NCBI RefSeq assembly: GCF_013201705.1
Contig: NZ_CP053837.1
Location: 2,170,001 to 2,234,000 of the forward strand
Length of the DNA stretch: 64,000 bases
Reading direction: 5' to 3'
From: Aliarcobacter faecis
GTDB taxonomy: Bacteria > Campylobacterota > Campylobacteria > Campylobacterales > Arcobacteraceae
Below are positions 27,594 through 36,042 of this stretch, piece by piece (positions within the stretch are counted from its first letter, which is position 1; every line of letters starts with the position of its first letter). The translations under genes were made by a program, and so were the position numbers. The notes under the pieces were generated by a model. That model had not been told where the DNA came from, made no database searches, and saw nothing but the letters and a program-made list of their open reading frames with translations.

Positions 27594-28780
27594 TTTACAC
27601 CTTTGTTTGAGTAATATATAAGTTCACTATAATTTTCAAAATATTTTGCTAATTGTTCACTAGCTTTTAATTCAAAATCTATAAGCTCATTTAAATTTGT
27701 TAAAATCTCTTGAAAACCTACTTTATCAACTCCGATAAACTCCTCTAAACTTTTTTGAACTTTTTGTTTTAATGGTATTATCTGCTCTTGAATGATCTTA
27801 TAATTCGTTTTATACTGCTCTAAATTATTTAAATATATATTCGCTTGAAGTTTTAAATTATGTATTTGACTCTCTTCTCTATGATTTGTCTCATTTGCAT
27901 TTAAATTCGCTTTTAATTTATTAATATTTTCTGTTTTATATATTGGTAAAGGAAGTGAAACTGTAACATTTGCATAATCTTGCTCTTTATTTTGCATATA
28001 CTCTAAAGCCAAAGTTATTTCAGAGAATTTTTTTGCCTCTTCAAGTTGTGCTGTATCTTTATATTTCTGAGTAGTTGTCTGTAAAGTTTTTATTTTTGGA
28101 TGAGTTTGTAAACTCTCTTCAATTTTTTTTCTATCAATTTTTTTTAACTCTAAACTTTCATTGATTTTATCAATCTTTTCATAACTTAAGATCTCTAAAT
28201 TTAGATATAAATTCTCTTTAGTTGTTTTTATCTCATTTAGTTGTATTTGTAAATCAAATTTCGAAATCTGTGTATTTAATATCTCATTTAAAGATGCTTT
28301 ATCATATGTATATAACTTTGTATAAAGCTCTTCTAAGTGATTTAAATTCTTTTGATACTCTTGTAAAAGTTTTAATCTATTTTCTAAAATTAAAAGAGTA
28401 TAAGAATATAAATAAATCTTTGATTCAAACTCTAGCTTTTTATCTTCTAAAGTATGTTCTTGAATAAATTTATCTTTTTTTGCAATACTCTCTTCAAGTT
28501 CAAGTTTTTTTCCAATAGGAATAACTTGAGATAGTTCAATACCATACTCCTTTTGTTCACTTAGGTAGTTTTTATTTAGTGGGATATAATTTGCCTTGAA
28601 ACTGACCATTGGGTTTTGCCAATTTTTTGCTTGTTTTATTTGATAATTAGCAATAGAAATTGAGTTCTCAAGGCTTTTTATATCAAAGTTATTTTCCAAA
28701 CTCTTTGAAACTATATTATCAATCGAAATAGCAAACAAAGAATTTAAAACTAAGATTGAAGTAAAAACTACCCTTTTCAT
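27590..28780 (-). CDS. cusC: Outer-membrane efflux channel (TolC/CusC family)
   Basis: 396 residues with signal peptide (VVFTSILVLNSLFA). It has the OEP repeat structure: paired long amphipathic helices with NFDIKSLENSISIANYQIKQAKNW-type N-terminal half, the GIELSQVIPIGKKLELE strand turn, and a second half with VTVSLPLPIYKTENINKLKA. It supplies the exit duct for the CusBA pump. TAATG overlap with the upstream YtkA-like gene and ATGA overlap with cusB. Confidence 0.88.
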   Translation of the reverse strand: MKRVVFTSILVLNSLFAISIDNIVSKSLENNFDIKSLENSISIANYQIKQAKNWQNPMVSFKANYIPLNKNYLSEQKEYGIELSQVIPIGKKLELEESIAKKDKFIQEHTLEDKKLEFESKIYLYSYTLLILENRLKLLQEYQKNLNHLEELYTKLYTYDKASLNEILNTQISKFDLQIQLNEIKTTKENLYLNLEILSYEKIDKINESLELKKIDRKKIEESLQTHPKIKTLQTTTQKYKDTAQLEEAKKFSEITLALEYMQNKEQDYANVTVSLPLPIYKTENINKLKANLNANETNHREESQIHNLKLQANIYLNNLEQYKTNYKIIQEQIIPLKQKVQKSLEEFIGVDKVGFQEILTNLNELIDFELKASEQLAKYFENYSELIYYSNKGVK

Positions 28781-29163
28781 TAGAAACTTACACTACTTTT
28801 AATAGAGTGAACTTTTTCATCTACTGTTTTAAATCTAAGATGATATTGCCAAGTTCCATCCATACAAAAGTTTATTACAAATCTATATTGATTTGCTTCA
28901 AGACTTCCAACTCCCTCATGTTCCATATAAGGCATTCCTGGCATCTCTGGCATAAAGAATTTTGCTCTTAGTTGAGCATCATTTACCTCTTTTCCATCCT
29001 TAGTAATTTTTGCAAAAAATTCATTTGAACCAGCACTTAAATCTCTTTTACTTGTAAGTTCAACACTATAACCATCTACTTCAAACTTCTCTTTTAAAGA
29101 GTTTGCATTTAAAAAAGTAGCTGTTAAAAATAGTGTTATAAATACTTTAAATAGATTTCTCAT
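28780..29163 (-). CDS. Periplasmic YtkA/FixH-like protein of the metal efflux operon
   Basis: 127 residues from ATG 29163, which sits 6 nt after AAAAGG; the ATG at 29169 is too close to that site. Signal peptide (LFKVFITLFLTATFLNA). The mature domain is a small beta sandwich resembling YtkA-like domains: YSVELTSKRDLSAGSNEFFA, FFMPEMPGMPYMEHEG, YRFVINFCMDGTWQYHL. The Met/His-rich loop MPEMPGMPYMEHE would suit Cu(I) or Ag(I). A role in delivering metal to the pump is inference from the operon position. Confidence 0.8.
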   Translation of the reverse strand: MRNLFKVFITLFLTATFLNANSLKEKFEVDGYSVELTSKRDLSAGSNEFFAKITKDGKEVNDAQLRAKFFMPEMPGMPYMEHEGVGSLEANQYRFVINFCMDGTWQYHLRFKTVDEKVHSIKSSVSF

Positions 29164-29180
29164 ATTCATCCTTTTATGTT

Positions 29181-29224
29181 GATATATGAAAATCTATCTA
29201 AAGTTTTGTGGAGTTTGTGTGGAG
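29181..29224 (-). promoter_or_regulatory. Candidate activator-dependent promoter of the efflux genes
   Basis: Two direct repeats, TTTTGTGGAG (29204-29213) and TTGTGTGGAG (29215-29224) on the + strand, match at 9 of 10 positions and are 11 bp apart. On the minus strand they sit exactly where a -35 would be for the -10-like TATATC (29181-29186; 17 bp spacer). An 11 bp tandem period is typical of OmpR-family binding. It lies between the kinase gene and the pump genes. Confidence 0.5.
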
Positions 29225-29229
29225 AATTT

Positions 29230-30381
29230 CTAAAAAATTAGTTTAAAAGTTGTTCCTTTATCTTCAAAAGAGTCAACTTCTATTTTTATATTATAAGTTT
29301 TACATATCATATTTACAATATTTAGTCCCAAGCCAAAACCACCACTTTGATTTGTAGCCCGATAATATCTATTGAAAATATCTTTTATCTTATCTTTAGG
29401 TATTCCTATACCACTATCTTTTATGATAAGCTCTCTATTTTTTAAAACTATCTCTATCTTTCCATCTATTTTGTTGTATTTTATTGCATTTGAAAAGAGA
29501 TTATTAAAAAGTCTTATAAAATCATCTTTATTTATCAAATAATTAAATTCTTGTAAATCCAAACTTATATTTAGTTTTTTCCTAGCACACATAGGTTCAA
29601 AATGACAAATTTCATCTTTTATAATTTCTGATAAATCAATCTTTTCAATACTTTTTTTCTCAATATTTTCTAAAAATATATAGGTCAAATCTTTATAAAT
29701 TTCACTTACTCTTTTTGCACTAAATTTGATTCTTTCAAGCTGTTTCTTAGTTAGATTTTCACCATCACTTGACATAATTAAAGCACTTATGGGAGTATTT
29801 AATTCATGAGTTGTATCTTTTATAAAATTATTCAGTTTCTCTCTTTCCTCTTTTATTGGTTTTAGAAATAGCTTTGCTAAATACCAACCAACAAGAGCAA
29901 TAATTGAGTAAAAAATTAAAAATATAGCTACAATATTAAACTTTAATTTTGATATCTTCTCTTTTAAACTATTATCTTTTAATACTATATACCAAACTCC
30001 TAAATGACCAACTGTCGAACTATCAAGAATAAGTAATTTATCTTCATCATAATAAAAATTATGTTCAAAACTAAAATTCTCTTCTAAATTCCCAAATAGT
30101 AATCTTTTATCCTTATCATAAAAAGCTATTTTATAATCTTGATTATTTAGATATCTATTTTTATCAAAAATACCATCTGTCATATGGGATACAATTATCT
30201 CATTTGAAGCTTTTGAAACAATATTTTGCATATTTGATTTCACTAAATCTATATATAATATTTTCTCATTTTGATAGTAAAAAAATAGAGAAATTGACAT
30301 TAGAATAAATGAAGAACCTAAATAAAGAGCTAAAAAACTAAAAAAACTCTTTTTTTCACTAGAAGTTAAATTTATAGCCAA
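29230..30381 (-). CDS. Sensor histidine kinase of the metal efflux operon
   Basis: About 383 residues. Two membrane helices (about 14-34 and about 145-168) flank a periplasmic sensor of roughly 110 residues with no Cys/His-rich metal motif. The kinase core shows the H-box KDTTHELNTPISAL, N-box RLFNNLFSNAIKYNK, G1 IKDSGIGIP and G2 GGFGLGLNIV. The frame begins at TTG 30381, inside the regulator gene. The Shine-Dalgarno-like GAGGAG directly abuts this TTG and is better spaced for the ATA two codons on, so the exact start is uncertain. It probably phosphorylates the adjacent regulator in response to periplasmic metal. Confidence 0.87.
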   Translation of the reverse strand: MAINLTSSEKKSFFSFLALYLGSSFILMSISLFFYYQNEKILYIDLVKSNMQNIVSKASNEIIVSHMTDGIFDKNRYLNNQDYKIAFYDKDKRLLFGNLEENFSFEHNFYYDEDKLLILDSSTVGHLGVWYIVLKDNSLKEKISKLKFNIVAIFLIFYSIIALVGWYLAKLFLKPIKEEREKLNNFIKDTTHELNTPISALIMSSDGENLTKKQLERIKFSAKRVSEIYKDLTYIFLENIEKKSIEKIDLSEIIKDEICHFEPMCARKKLNISLDLQEFNYLINKDDFIRLFNNLFSNAIKYNKIDGKIEIVLKNRELIIKDSGIGIPKDKIKDIFNRYYRATNQSGGFGLGLNIVNMICKTYNIKIEVDSFEDKGTTFKLIF

Positions 30382-31018
30382 CTCCTCTTATGTTTAAAAT
30401 AATATCTTCACCAAGAATTTTTCTAATATTTTTAATATATGTTCTAATTGTACTAGCTTCAATGCTATCTTCATAGCTCCAAATATTATTTATTAACTCA
30501 TCTATACTTACTATTTTTACTCTATTATTATACAAATATATCAATACTTCAAACTCTTTTTTTGCTAAATTATAGATTTTATCATCTTTTTTAATGCTTT
30601 GATTTTTCATATCTAAAACTATATTATCTGCTATTTCTATACTCTCTTTTAAATCTATATTAAAAAGCCTTTTTATATTATTGATTCGTAAATCTAGCTC
30701 TTTTAGCTCAAAAGGTTTTCTAATATAATCATCGCATCCACTATCAAAACCTTTTTGCATATCTTCTATCATATTTAGAGAAGTTATAAATATTGCTGGG
30801 GTTTTTATGCTATTTTTTCTTAACTCTTTTAGTAAATCAAAGCCATTTAAATTTGGTACATTTACATCTAAAAGTAGTAAATCAAAATTTTGGGAATATA
30901 GATATTTTTCAGCTTCATCTGAAGAAAAAGTTGTAAAAACTTGGTAATTTTGTTCTTTTAAGTGTTCTTCTAAAATTTCATTTAGTATTAAATCATCTTC
31001 AAGAAGTAAGATTTTCAT
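30359..31018 (-). CDS. OmpR-family response regulator of the metal efflux operon
   Basis: 219 residues. The receiver has acidic pocket LLLEDD, phospho-Asp in LLLDVNVPNLNG (about 51), Thr/Ser in IFITSL and Lys in YIRKPFELKEL. The C-terminal winged helix shows LAKKEFEVLIYLYNN and the recognition region DSIEASTIRTYIKNIRKIL, ending ILNIRGVGYKFNF. It heads a probable operon RR-HK-YtkA-like-cusC-cusB-cusA, overlaps the kinase gene by about 23 nt, and is the natural candidate to bind the tandem repeats near 29204-29224. Confidence 0.92.
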   Translation of the reverse strand: MKILLLEDDLILNEILEEHLKEQNYQVFTTFSSDEAEKYLYSQNFDLLLLDVNVPNLNGFDLLKELRKNSIKTPAIFITSLNMIEDMQKGFDSGCDDYIRKPFELKELDLRINNIKRLFNIDLKESIEIADNIVLDMKNQSIKKDDKIYNLAKKEFEVLIYLYNNRVKIVSIDELINNIWSYEDSIEASTIRTYIKNIRKILGEDIILNIRGVGYKFNF

Positions 31019-31029
31019 ATATTAAGAGT

Positions 31030-31042
31030 GGGGCTTTGCCCC
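31030..31042 (-). terminator. GC hairpin between the RRM gene and the response regulator
   Basis: GGGGC-TTT-GCCCC forms a compact 5 bp GC stem just after the RRM gene stop on the minus strand. No long U-tract follows, so it may attenuate rather than fully terminate. Confidence 0.5.
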
Positions 31043-31051
31043 TAATAGTTC

Positions 31052-31333
31052 TTAGAAGTTTCTTCTTGGTCTATTTTCTCTTGGTTTATCTTCTTTTGGT
31101 TTAGCTTCATTAACTCTTAAAGTTCTACCTTCACAAGCATTTCCATTTAAAGCTTCAATTGCAGCATTTCCAGCAGCAGAATCTTCCATTTCAACAAATG
31201 CAAAACCTTTTGATCTTCCTGTTTCTTTATCCATAATAACTTTTGCACTTTTAACTGCACCAAATTTAGCAAAAGTTGCTTCTAACTCTTTATCGTTCAT
31301 TTTGTACGATAAATTACCTACGTAAATATTCAT
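31052..31333 (-). CDS. RRM-type RNA-binding protein
   Basis: 93 residues, essentially one RNA recognition motif. RNP2 is IYVGNLSY (residues 3-10) and RNP1 is RSKGFAFVEM (about 44-53), with the aromatic residues that stack on RNA. The tail is basic and Arg-rich (KPRENRPRRNF). Such single-RRM proteins are found in cyanobacteria and Campylobacterota and bind single-stranded RNA; targets are unknown. AAAGGAT precedes the ATG and there is a good promoter upstream. Confidence 0.93.
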   Translation of the reverse strand: MNIYVGNLSYKMNDKELEATFAKFGAVKSAKVIMDKETGRSKGFAFVEMEDSAAGNAAIEALNGNACEGRTLRVNEAKPKEDKPRENRPRRNF

Positions 31334-31360
31334 ATTTTTTATCCTTTGAAAAAGTGAGAC

Positions 31361-31389
31361 ATTATGCCTTAATATTTTTTTGAAATCAA
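31361..31389 (-). promoter_or_regulatory. Sigma70-type promoter of the RRM gene
   Basis: On the minus strand TTGATT (31384-31389) and CATAAT (31361-31366) are separated by 17 bp, 27 bp before the RRM ATG. The -35 overlaps the last codons of gltX. Confidence 0.6.
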
Positions 31390-32795
31390 GAGTTTTTAAA
31401 ATTTTTTTCTAAAGCTTTTAAAATTCTTGATTTTATCTCATCAAATCCTAAGATAAAAAGTATGTCATAAACCGATGGTGCTTGTGTTCCACCTGTTAAT
31501 GCTATTCTTATTGGTTGGAATAGTTGAGGAAATTTTAAACCCTTTGCTTCAATAAATGGTTTTGTAAGATTTTCAAGCTCAATAACAGATACAAAACTAT
31601 CTCTATTATTTTCTAAAAGTACCAAATACTCACTTAAAATAGCATTTGTATCCTCTTTTACAAACTTTTTAACTCCAGCTTCTTCAAACTCTTGTGGTTC
31701 ATCTTTTATATCAAGAATTGATTTTTTTAACTCTAAAAGTGTATTTGCTCTTTGTTTTGAAAGATTTAAAATCTCATTCTTTTTAGAATAATTGCTTAAA
31801 TCTAACTCAAAAAACTTCAACTCTTCAATTAATCTCTCATTCGAAGCATTTTTTATATATTCACTATTTAGCCATAAAAGTTTCTCTGCATTATAAGCTG
31901 ATGCTGATTTATTTATATTTTTTGGGTCAAAAAGCTCTAACATCTCTTGCATTGAAAATATCTCTTGATCTTTATTTGACCAACCAAGTCTTACTAAAAA
32001 ATTTAGTAAAGCTTCAGGTAAATATCCCTGTCTTTTATACTCCATAACATCCATTGCACCATCTCTTTTTGATAGTTTTTTACCTTCTGGATTATTTATC
32101 ATAGGAACATGATAGAAATTTGGATGCTTTACGCCTAAGGCATTATAAATAACTATCTGTTTTGGAGTATTCGATAAATGGTCATCTCCTCTTATTACAT
32201 CTGTCATTTGCATTAACATATCATCAATAGTTACAACAAAATTATATGTTGGCATTCCATTACTTCTTGCAATTACAAAATCATCTACAAAAGATGAATC
32301 AAATTTCATATCACCTTTTACACCATCAAGAAATCTAATTTCTCCTGTTTTTGGAGCTTTTATTCTAATAACTGGTTCAACTCCTTGTGGAATTTCTGGA
32401 AGAGTTTTTCCCTCTTCTGGTCTCCAAGTCTCATCATATCTTGGTGTTTGTTTTGCTGCTTCTTGTTTTGCTCTTAGAGTATCAAGTTCATCTTTACTCA
32501 TATAACATTTATAAGCATTACCACTTTCAAGTAACTTATTTATATACTCTTTATAAATTTCTGTTCTTTTTGATTGATATTCAACTTCTCCATCATAAGA
32601 TAAACCTACCCAATTAAAAGCTTCAATAATAGCATTTAAAGCCTCTTGGCTATTTCTTTGTAAATCTGTATCTTCAATTCTAAGTCTAAAAACTCCACCA
32701 TTTTTTCTTGCCCATAAATAGCTATATAATGAAGTTCTTAAACCACCAATATGTAAATATCCCGTTGGACTTGGGGCAAATCTTGTTACAACCAT
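31386..32795 (-). CDS. gltX: Glutamyl-tRNA synthetase
   Basis: 469 residues, normal for bacterial GluRS. The class I signature HIGH appears as PSPTGYLHIGGLRTSLY (about 7-23), the KMSKS loop as KKLSKRDGAMDVM (about 239-251), with RIEDTDLQR, DVIRGDDHLSNTP and the C-terminal anticodon-binding helical domain (TGGTQAPSVYDILFILG). Campylobacterota often have two GltX paralogues, one charging tRNA(Gln); which one this is cannot be told from this gene alone. GAGGAG immediately upstream is contributed by the end of the 33-residue ORF. Confidence 0.95.
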   Translation of the reverse strand: MVVTRFAPSPTGYLHIGGLRTSLYSYLWARKNGGVFRLRIEDTDLQRNSQEALNAIIEAFNWVGLSYDGEVEYQSKRTEIYKEYINKLLESGNAYKCYMSKDELDTLRAKQEAAKQTPRYDETWRPEEGKTLPEIPQGVEPVIRIKAPKTGEIRFLDGVKGDMKFDSSFVDDFVIARSNGMPTYNFVVTIDDMLMQMTDVIRGDDHLSNTPKQIVIYNALGVKHPNFYHVPMINNPEGKKLSKRDGAMDVMEYKRQGYLPEALLNFLVRLGWSNKDQEIFSMQEMLELFDPKNINKSASAYNAEKLLWLNSEYIKNASNERLIEELKFFELDLSNYSKKNEILNLSKQRANTLLELKKSILDIKDEPQEFEEAGVKKFVKEDTNAILSEYLVLLENNRDSFVSVIELENLTKPFIEAKGLKFPQLFQPIRIALTGGTQAPSVYDILFILGFDEIKSRILKALEKNFKNS

Positions 32796-32797
32796 CT

Positions 32798-32899
32798 TTA
32801 TTTCTCCTCATCTTTTTTATTATAAATATAAAATCCTATTCCACTAACCAATACAACTACTACTATAAAAACTAGTAAACTTATCTCAAGAATTTCCAT
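32798..32899 (-). CDS. 33-residue single-TM small protein between rlmN and gltX
   Basis: An ORF of 33 codons begins at ATG 32899, overlapping the last codons of rlmN in another frame, with AAAGGAG 9 nt upstream. It ends TAA 2 nt before gltX. The product starts [20 protein letters not shown] and continues [13 protein letters not shown]: a short acidic N-terminus, one membrane helix of about 20 residues and a charged cytoplasmic-type tail. Its final codons GAT-GAG-GAG-AAA supply the gltX ribosome site. The good ribosome site, TM character and coupling make it likely real. No family is recognised. Confidence 0.65.
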   Translation of the reverse strand: MEILEISLLVFIVVVVLVSGIGFYIYNKKDEEK

Positions 32900-33968
32900 T
32901 TAATTCTTTCTCCTTTAATTGCCCACATGCAGCACTTATATCCAAACCTTTTGATTCTCTAATTGTACAAATAACACCTTTAGAATTTAAAAAATCTTTA
33001 AATTTCATCATATCATCTTCAAGTGGTCTTTGATAAGTTGTTCCAGGATATGGATTAAAATATATCAAATTTACCTTTGCTTGTATTCCATCAAGAAGTT
33101 TTACAAGTTTTTTAGCAGCATCAAGTGAATCATTTTTATCTTTTATTACTAAATACTCAAACATAACTTTTTTTCTAGTATCAACAGGGAATTCTTTAAC
33201 TGCTTGTATAATTGAAGCAATATTATAAGCTTTATTCATAGGAATTAGCTCACTTCTAAGTTCATCATCAACTGCATGAAGTGAAATAGCTAATTGGATT
33301 TGTAAATCTTTTTCACCTAATTTTTTTATCTTACTTGCAATTCCAGATGTTGAAACTGTTTGTCTTCTTCTACTAATTGCTAAACCATCTAGTTCCGAAA
33401 AAATCTCAACTGCTTTTACAAAGTTATTAAAATTATCAAGTGGTTCACCCATTCCCATATATACAATATTTAAAGCTTTATTTTCAGCGATATCATTATC
33501 TTTTTTTATATGTACAATTTGAGCAATATACTCTCCAACTGTAAGATTTCTTACAAACCCACCTTTTGCCGTTAAACAGAAACTACAGCCAACTTTACAG
33601 CCAACTTGAGATGAGATACAAACAGTATATTTTTCACTTCTAACTATTTGTCCAACTTCATCAATCTTTTTATCTTTCATCAAAAGTAAAACAGCTTCAA
33701 TAGTATGATTATCTCTTAATTTAAAAAGATATTTTATACTTCCATCTCTACTTTGCTCTTTTTTCACAACTTTTAAAATATCAATTGGATAGTTTGTTTT
33801 TAAATCTTCTATTAACTCTTTTGGAAGATTTTTCATCTCATCATAAGAGTTTGCATACTTTTTATAAAGCCAATTATAAACCTGTTTTGCTCTAAATGAT
33901 GGTTTTAATTTCTCTTTTAATTCGTCAAGTGTATAGTCATATATCGATGACTCATCAAATTTTATCAC
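32886..33968 (-). CDS. rlmN: 23S rRNA/tRNA adenine-C2 methyltransferase (radical SAM)
   Basis: 360 residues from GTG 33968 with AGAGG upstream. It methylates C2 of A2503 in 23S rRNA and A37 in tRNAs. The radical SAM cluster is CKVGCSFC (C-x3-C-x2-C, about 124-131). Further marks are [35 protein letters not shown] and [12 protein letters not shown], with the resolving Cys near the C-terminus in SAACGQL. It overlaps the nucleosidase-like gene by 14 nt and the 33-residue ORF by 14 nt. Confidence 0.95.
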   Translation of the reverse strand: MIKFDESSIYDYTLDELKEKLKPSFRAKQVYNWLYKKYANSYDEMKNLPKELIEDLKTNYPIDILKVVKKEQSRDGSIKYLFKLRDNHTIEAVLLLMKDKKIDEVGQIVRSEKYTVCISSQVGCKVGCSFCLTAKGGFVRNLTVGEYIAQIVHIKKDNDIAENKALNIVYMGMGEPLDNFNNFVKAVEIFSELDGLAISRRRQTVSTSGIASKIKKLGEKDLQIQLAISLHAVDDELRSELIPMNKAYNIASIIQAVKEFPVDTRKKVMFEYLVIKDKNDSLDAAKKLVKLLDGIQAKVNLIYFNPYPGTTYQRPLEDDMMKFKDFLNSKGVICTIRESKGLDISAACGQLKEKELNGNS

Positions 33969-34518
33969 TATTTGCCTCTTTTATTTTAATTATATTTTTC
34001 TCTTCTAAATAATTTACAAGTTTTTCCATAGCAATTTTATGATTTTTTATAAAATCAGTATGAGCATTTTGGTCTGTATAATTTGTAACTACAAAAATAC
34101 CAAAAGCTGGTATTTCAAACTCCCTTGCTACACTTAAAACAGAGAAAAACTCCATATTCTCTAAATCTATTTCATAGTTTAAAAACTCTTTTGCCAAATT
34201 CTTATTTGTACTTATATAGTTTGAACTATTTACTACAACTTCACTTTTTGTTAAATTTGTATCTATTCTTATTGCATTATCTATTGGAGTATATGCAAAA
34301 TTTTGTAAAAAACTAAGTTCTATATTACTTGAATTTTTTGCTTCAACAATATCAAAGATATCATATTTTCCATAGCTCCCAGCACTCCCAATAAACAAAA
34401 TATATTCTGGTCTATTAAAAAGGCAAATTTTTGTAAGATTTATTGAACTCTCTATTAGTCCAACACCTAAAGCTGAGGCAAAAGGAAATATTTCATTATT
34501 TCCAGCACTTACTATCAC
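33955..34518 (-). CDS. Compact purine nucleoside phosphorylase / nucleosidase-like protein
   Basis: 187 residues from GTG 34518, overlapping the upstream stop as GTGA. It keeps parts of the PNP/MTAN fold: the N-terminal [10 protein letters not shown], the [10 protein letters not shown] phosphate/ribose loop (about 43-52), the [14 protein letters not shown] helix corresponding to the M-E segment that binds ribose, and a base-pocket loop TNYTDQNAH. It is shorter than typical members (about 230). Candidates include MTA/SAH nucleosidase-like or futalosine-type hydrolases, but the substrate is unresolved. Confidence 0.72.
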   Translation of the reverse strand: MIVSAGNNEIFPFASALGVGLIESSINLTKICLFNRPEYILFIGSAGSYGKYDIFDIVEAKNSSNIELSFLQNFAYTPIDNAIRIDTNLTKSEVVVNSSNYISTNKNLAKEFLNYEIDLENMEFFSVLSVAREFEIPAFGIFVVTNYTDQNAHTDFIKNHKIAMEKLVNYLEEKNIIKIKEANSDKI

Positions 34519-35207
34519 TTACAATCCAATATAAAGTTTGTATTTATTTTAATATTTTGGTCTGTATTTAATGGTGTAATATCATTTGAAGCAATACTAT
34601 TTTCATTATCCATTGATACACTCATCATTTTTGTTCTTGCCATTGCATATCCAAACTCTTCATTTATAATTACATTTTTAACTTCACATTTTTTTATGAT
34701 TTTATTTGAAAGTTCTTTTGCATAATCTTCTATCCAAATCAAAGTTTCAAATCTAAGTTCATCTGTAACTTTAGTTTGTAATTTATTACTTAATTCCCAA
34801 GATAAATTTGAGATATTTAGTATTAAATCACTTGATTTAATACTATCTTTAAGAGCCATTAAATCATTTAGAAAGCTATTTATATCTGTTGAAATTTCTG
34901 ATTTTACACTAAATCTTAAATCTCCACTATACCCTTTAAAAATAGATTTATTATTTATATATTCATATTTTGGAGTTAAATTATAATTTGTATTTTCTAA
35001 TGTAATATTTTTTCTATTTTTTAGAAAATTATTAAATTTTTCTATCTCACTATTTACACTTTTCTCATCTTTTTTTTCAACTAAAATATTTACATTTGTT
35101 ACTAAAGTATCTGCACTAACATTTTTTGAAAATGATTTACTAAAATTTAGTTCATAAGAAAATGCAAAAGTTCCTAAGAATAGGGTAGTTATTAATACTC
35201 TTTTCAT
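34515..35207 (-). CDS. SIMPL-domain (DUF541) periplasmic protein
   Basis: 230 residues with a signal peptide (KRVLITTLFLGTFAFS). The body matches the SIMPL/BP26 family pattern: an initial repetitive strand (LNFSKSFSKNVSADTLVTNV), helix with NSEIEKFNNFLKNRKNITL, Y-x-G-Y/S-x2 strand (FKGYSGDLRFSVKS), and ALKDSIKSSDLILNISNLSWELS. Family members form beta-rich oligomers in the envelope, of poorly known function. It lies 3 nt after hisF and overlaps the next gene. Confidence 0.85.
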   Translation of the reverse strand: MKRVLITTLFLGTFAFSYELNFSKSFSKNVSADTLVTNVNILVEKKDEKSVNSEIEKFNNFLKNRKNITLENTNYNLTPKYEYINNKSIFKGYSGDLRFSVKSEISTDINSFLNDLMALKDSIKSSDLILNISNLSWELSNKLQTKVTDELRFETLIWIEDYAKELSNKIIKKCEVKNVIINEEFGYAMARTKMMSVSMDNENSIASNDITPLNTDQNIKINTNFILDCK

Positions 35208-35210
35208 TTT

Positions 35211-35972
35211 TTATATCCTTACCTTTATATTATTAGCTTGTAAATATCTTTTTAAATCCATAATATCTACTTCCTTAAAGTGAAAAATCGAAGCAGCAAG
35301 TGCAGCACTAGCTCCACAATCAAAAGCCTCTTTAAAATGTTGCATATTACCTGCTCCTCCACTTGCAATTACTGGAATATTTACAATTTTAGAAATCTTT
35401 TGTGTAATTTCTAAATCAAATCCATTTTTAACTCCATCAGTATCCATTGAAGTCAATAATATTTCTCCAGCTCCTCTATTTTCTACTTCTTTTGCCCAAG
35501 AAATAGCATCAAGTCCTGTATCAACTCTTCCACCTTGTACAAAGACATGGTAAGAACCATCATTTACTTTTTTTACATCAATAGCCACAACTATACATTG
35601 GCTCCCAAATCTTTTTGCACCATCATCTATTAAATTTGGTGTTTTAACAGCACTTGAATTTACTGAAATTTTGTCACAACCTACATTTAATAGAGCATAA
35701 ATATCATCTAAAGAGCGTATTCCTCCACCAACTGTAAGTGGAATAAATACCTCTTTTGCCACATTTTTTACAATATCAACAATAGTTCCTCTATTTTCTA
35801 CACTTGCACTAATATCTAAAAAAGTTAGTTCATCAGCACCTTCATCATTATATCTTTTTGCTATTTCAACAGGATCTCCAGCATCTTTTAGTCCTACAAA
35901 ATTTACACCTTTTACAACTCTTCCATTGTTTACATCAAGACAGGGGATTATTCTTTTTGTTAGATTATTCAA
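35211..35972 (-). CDS. hisF: Imidazole glycerol phosphate synthase cyclase subunit
   Basis: 253 residues from TTG 35972. An in-frame TTG at 35978 is only 1 nt from AAGGA, whereas 35972 has a 7 nt spacing and gives [14 protein letters not shown] like the family. The (beta/alpha)8 barrel has both catalytic Asp residues: [15 protein letters not shown] (about 11) and VVAIDVKK (about 130). Phosphate loops VGGGIRS and ASGGAGN are present. With HisH it makes IGP and AICAR. It heads a compact minus-strand operon running to gltX. Confidence 0.95.
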   Translation of the reverse strand: MNNLTKRIIPCLDVNNGRVVKGVNFVGLKDAGDPVEIAKRYNDEGADELTFLDISASVENRGTIVDIVKNVAKEVFIPLTVGGGIRSLDDIYALLNVGCDKISVNSSAVKTPNLIDDGAKRFGSQCIVVAIDVKKVNDGSYHVFVQGGRVDTGLDAISWAKEVENRGAGEILLTSMDTDGVKNGFDLEITQKISKIVNIPVIASGGAGNMQHFKEAFDCGASAALAASIFHFKEVDIMDLKRYLQANNIKVRI

Positions 35973-36028
35973 TTGCAATTCCTTAAAAATTAGTTAAAAA
36001 TATTACCTAAATGTAAGTTAAAAAAAGA

Positions 36029-36034
36029 TATACT
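36029..36034 (+). promoter_or_regulatory. Candidate -10 of ksgA with almost no leader
   Basis: TATACT ends 8 nt before the ksgA ATG and no Shine-Dalgarno lies between them, suggesting a leaderless or nearly leaderless transcript. Confidence 0.4.
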
Positions 36035-36042
36035 CCTAACTT

